NCBI RefSeq assembly: GCF_009741275.1
Contig: NZ_WOWS01000002.1
Coordinates: 62,001-126,000, forward strand
Length of the DNA stretch: 64,000 nt
Origin: Winogradskyella endarachnes
Lineage (GTDB): Bacteria; Bacteroidota; Bacteroidia; Flavobacteriales; Flavobacteriaceae
Reading direction: 5' to 3'
Of the stretch, positions 63,283 through 64,000 are shown piece by piece. The notes under the pieces were generated by a model, which saw only the letters and a list, made by a program, of their open reading frames with translations, was not told the origin of the DNA and made no database searches. Both the position numbers and the translations under genes were made by a program. Numbering within the stretch: the first letter of the stretch is position 1; every line of letters starts with the position of its first letter.

Positions 63283-64000
63283 ATGAACAAAATTGTAAAA
63301 TGTGTTTGGTTGTTTGCCGTGTTAATTACATTTAACATCGGTTTTAGTCAAATGCCCGCTGTAAAAAACTTTGATTACTCAATCTTAAAAGATAAAGTAC
63401 TTTATATACCAACTTACGAAGTTAATAAGAGGTATTCTGCTAGGATGACAAAAAAAGGAAAGCTTGATAAGCTTGCCGATGCAAAAGCCGAGGTTGAAGA
63501 ATATAACCTTGCTTGGCAAGAAGCCATGGCGGAGTCTTCTTATGATGCAACAGATTACGAAATTAGAGCCTTTGACCACAAAAAAGTACTAAAAAGTAAA
63601 GATGAAAAAGCGGTCTTGCTTTTTTATTATGCAGATAACTATGGTAATAGTTACGCAAATATAGTAGTTGCAGGTCCTAAGAAAAAAGTTGTAGCACGTA
63701 GTATTATTACAGGATTAGATTTAACCGATAAGAATGATATTCGTTTAATGATGAATATGTTAAATGAGTCTTTAACTGTAGCAGCAGAATTAGTTGAAGA
63801 ACAAGGAAAGGCAAATAGAAAAGGTGCTAAAAATAAATACAAACAAGGTTTAATAGACTGGTATGATGGAGTTGAAGATAAAACTTTTTTAGTGCCAAAA
63901 AGTGAGCACAAAAATGAGAAAAAAGCAGAGAGAAGAAATACAGATTTAAAGGAAGCTCTTAAAAGTTGGAAATTGAGTAAGTACGAATTTACAACCGAAG
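63283..64000 (+). CDS. Exported protein of unknown function (3' end outside window)
   Basis: ATG 63283 opens a frame that runs without a stop to the window end, at least 239 codons. A signal peptide is clear (VWLFAVLITFNIGFSQ). The mature part starts MPAVKNFDYSILKDKVLYIPTYEVNKRY and is rich in Lys, Glu and Ala, with helical stretches (DKLADAKAEVEEYNLAWQEAM; LTVAAELVEEQGKANRKGAKN). A shorter beta-like core has AVLLFYYADNYGNSYANIVVAGPKKK. I recognise no family. TATTTTTG at 63182-63189 could be its -7 element. Confidence 0.75.
   Translation, partial: MNKIVKCVWLFAVLITFNIGFSQMPAVKNFDYSILKDKVLYIPTYEVNKRYSARMTKKGKLDKLADAKAEVEEYNLAWQEAMAESSYDATDYEIRAFDHKKVLKSKDEKAVLLFYYADNYGNSYANIVVAGPKKKVVARSIITGLDLTDKNDIRLMMNMLNESLTVAAELVEEQGKANRKGAKNKYKQGLIDWYDGVEDKTFLVPKSEHKNEKKAERRNTDLKEALKSWKLSKYEFTTE

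Noticed and set aside
1..64000. Mobile elements, CRISPR arrays, tRNA or rRNA genes
   Set aside because: No transposase, integrase, regular spacer-repeat unit or tRNA-like cloverleaf was found on reading the window.

Overview
The window is about 64 kb of chromosome from a marine-type member of the Flavobacteriaceae (phylum Bacteroidota). The base composition is low in GC. Other supports are two type IX secretion (T9SS) sorting domains, the gliding gene gldA, GLPGLI-family proteins, a TonB-type receptor with a carboxypeptidase-like N-terminal domain, the DAHP synthase-chorismate mutase fusion, and promoters of the Bacteroidota type (-7 TAnnTTTG, about 19 nt after a TTG). No rRNA, tRNA, CRISPR array, insertion sequence or prophage was seen. 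The genus cannot be fixed from the sequence alone.

Layout. 1-5.5 kb: 3' end of a secreted T9SS protein with duplicated carbohydrate-binding-like modules, a thioredoxin-domain lipoprotein, a LacI regulator and an Ala-rich repeat lipoprotein. 5.7-12.5 kb: M20 peptidase, AlkB-like repair enzyme, Kdo transferase, DegT aminotransferase, galE and an amidohydrolase. 12.6-21.5 kb: a small conserved-looking ORF, lspA-fabD, an FAD oxidoreductase, an App1-like phosphatase, polyphosphate kinase, a PAP2 phosphatase, a deoxynucleoside kinase and a secreted protein. 21.6-29 kb: a two-component system divergent from a secreted protein, two GLPGLI paralogues and a large TonB-type barrel, with three tandem GTTAACACT-like boxes between them. 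29-38 kb: a lipoprotein, membrane and soluble pyrophosphatases, a DUF5686 outer-membrane protein and pdhB. 38.4-46 kb: etfBA, bifunctional nuclease, nucleoside transporter, thyA, a decayed TonB-like pseudogene, an isoamylase-N-like protein and a membrane-anchored 2TM-DHFR fusion. 46-55 kb: metK under a SAM-II-like riboswitch, then a sulfur block (Rrf2 regulator, cysH, sulfite reductase, cobA, ferredoxin reductase, ferredoxin, serine acetyltransferase, cysM). 55-58 kb: lipid A deacylase-like protein, GIN-domain lipoprotein and gldA. 58.1-62.3 kb: the Phe/Tyr operon (pheA, aminotransferase, tyrA, DAHP synthase/chorismate mutase). 62.4-64 kb: two exported proteins, the last cut by the window end.

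How the genes work together. The sulfur block forms one route: PAPS to sulfite, sulfite to sulfide on a siroheme enzyme fed by the ferredoxin pair, then O-acetylserine and cysteine. metK next door consumes the downstream methionine. thyA and the DHFR fusion close the folate cycle. The aromatic operon covers entry to the shikimate pathway and both terminal branches to Phe and Tyr.

The strongest new observation is regulatory. The aromatic operon is preceded by a 16-codon leader peptide (MNISKTYFNWFYFFFS) followed by mutually exclusive antiterminator and terminator hairpins, the layout of a classical ribosome-mediated attenuator. Next in interest are the helically phased boxes between the two-component system and the GLPGLI/barrel operon, the SAM-II-like leader of metK, and the 2TM-DHFR fusion whose junction lies on a run of ten adenines.
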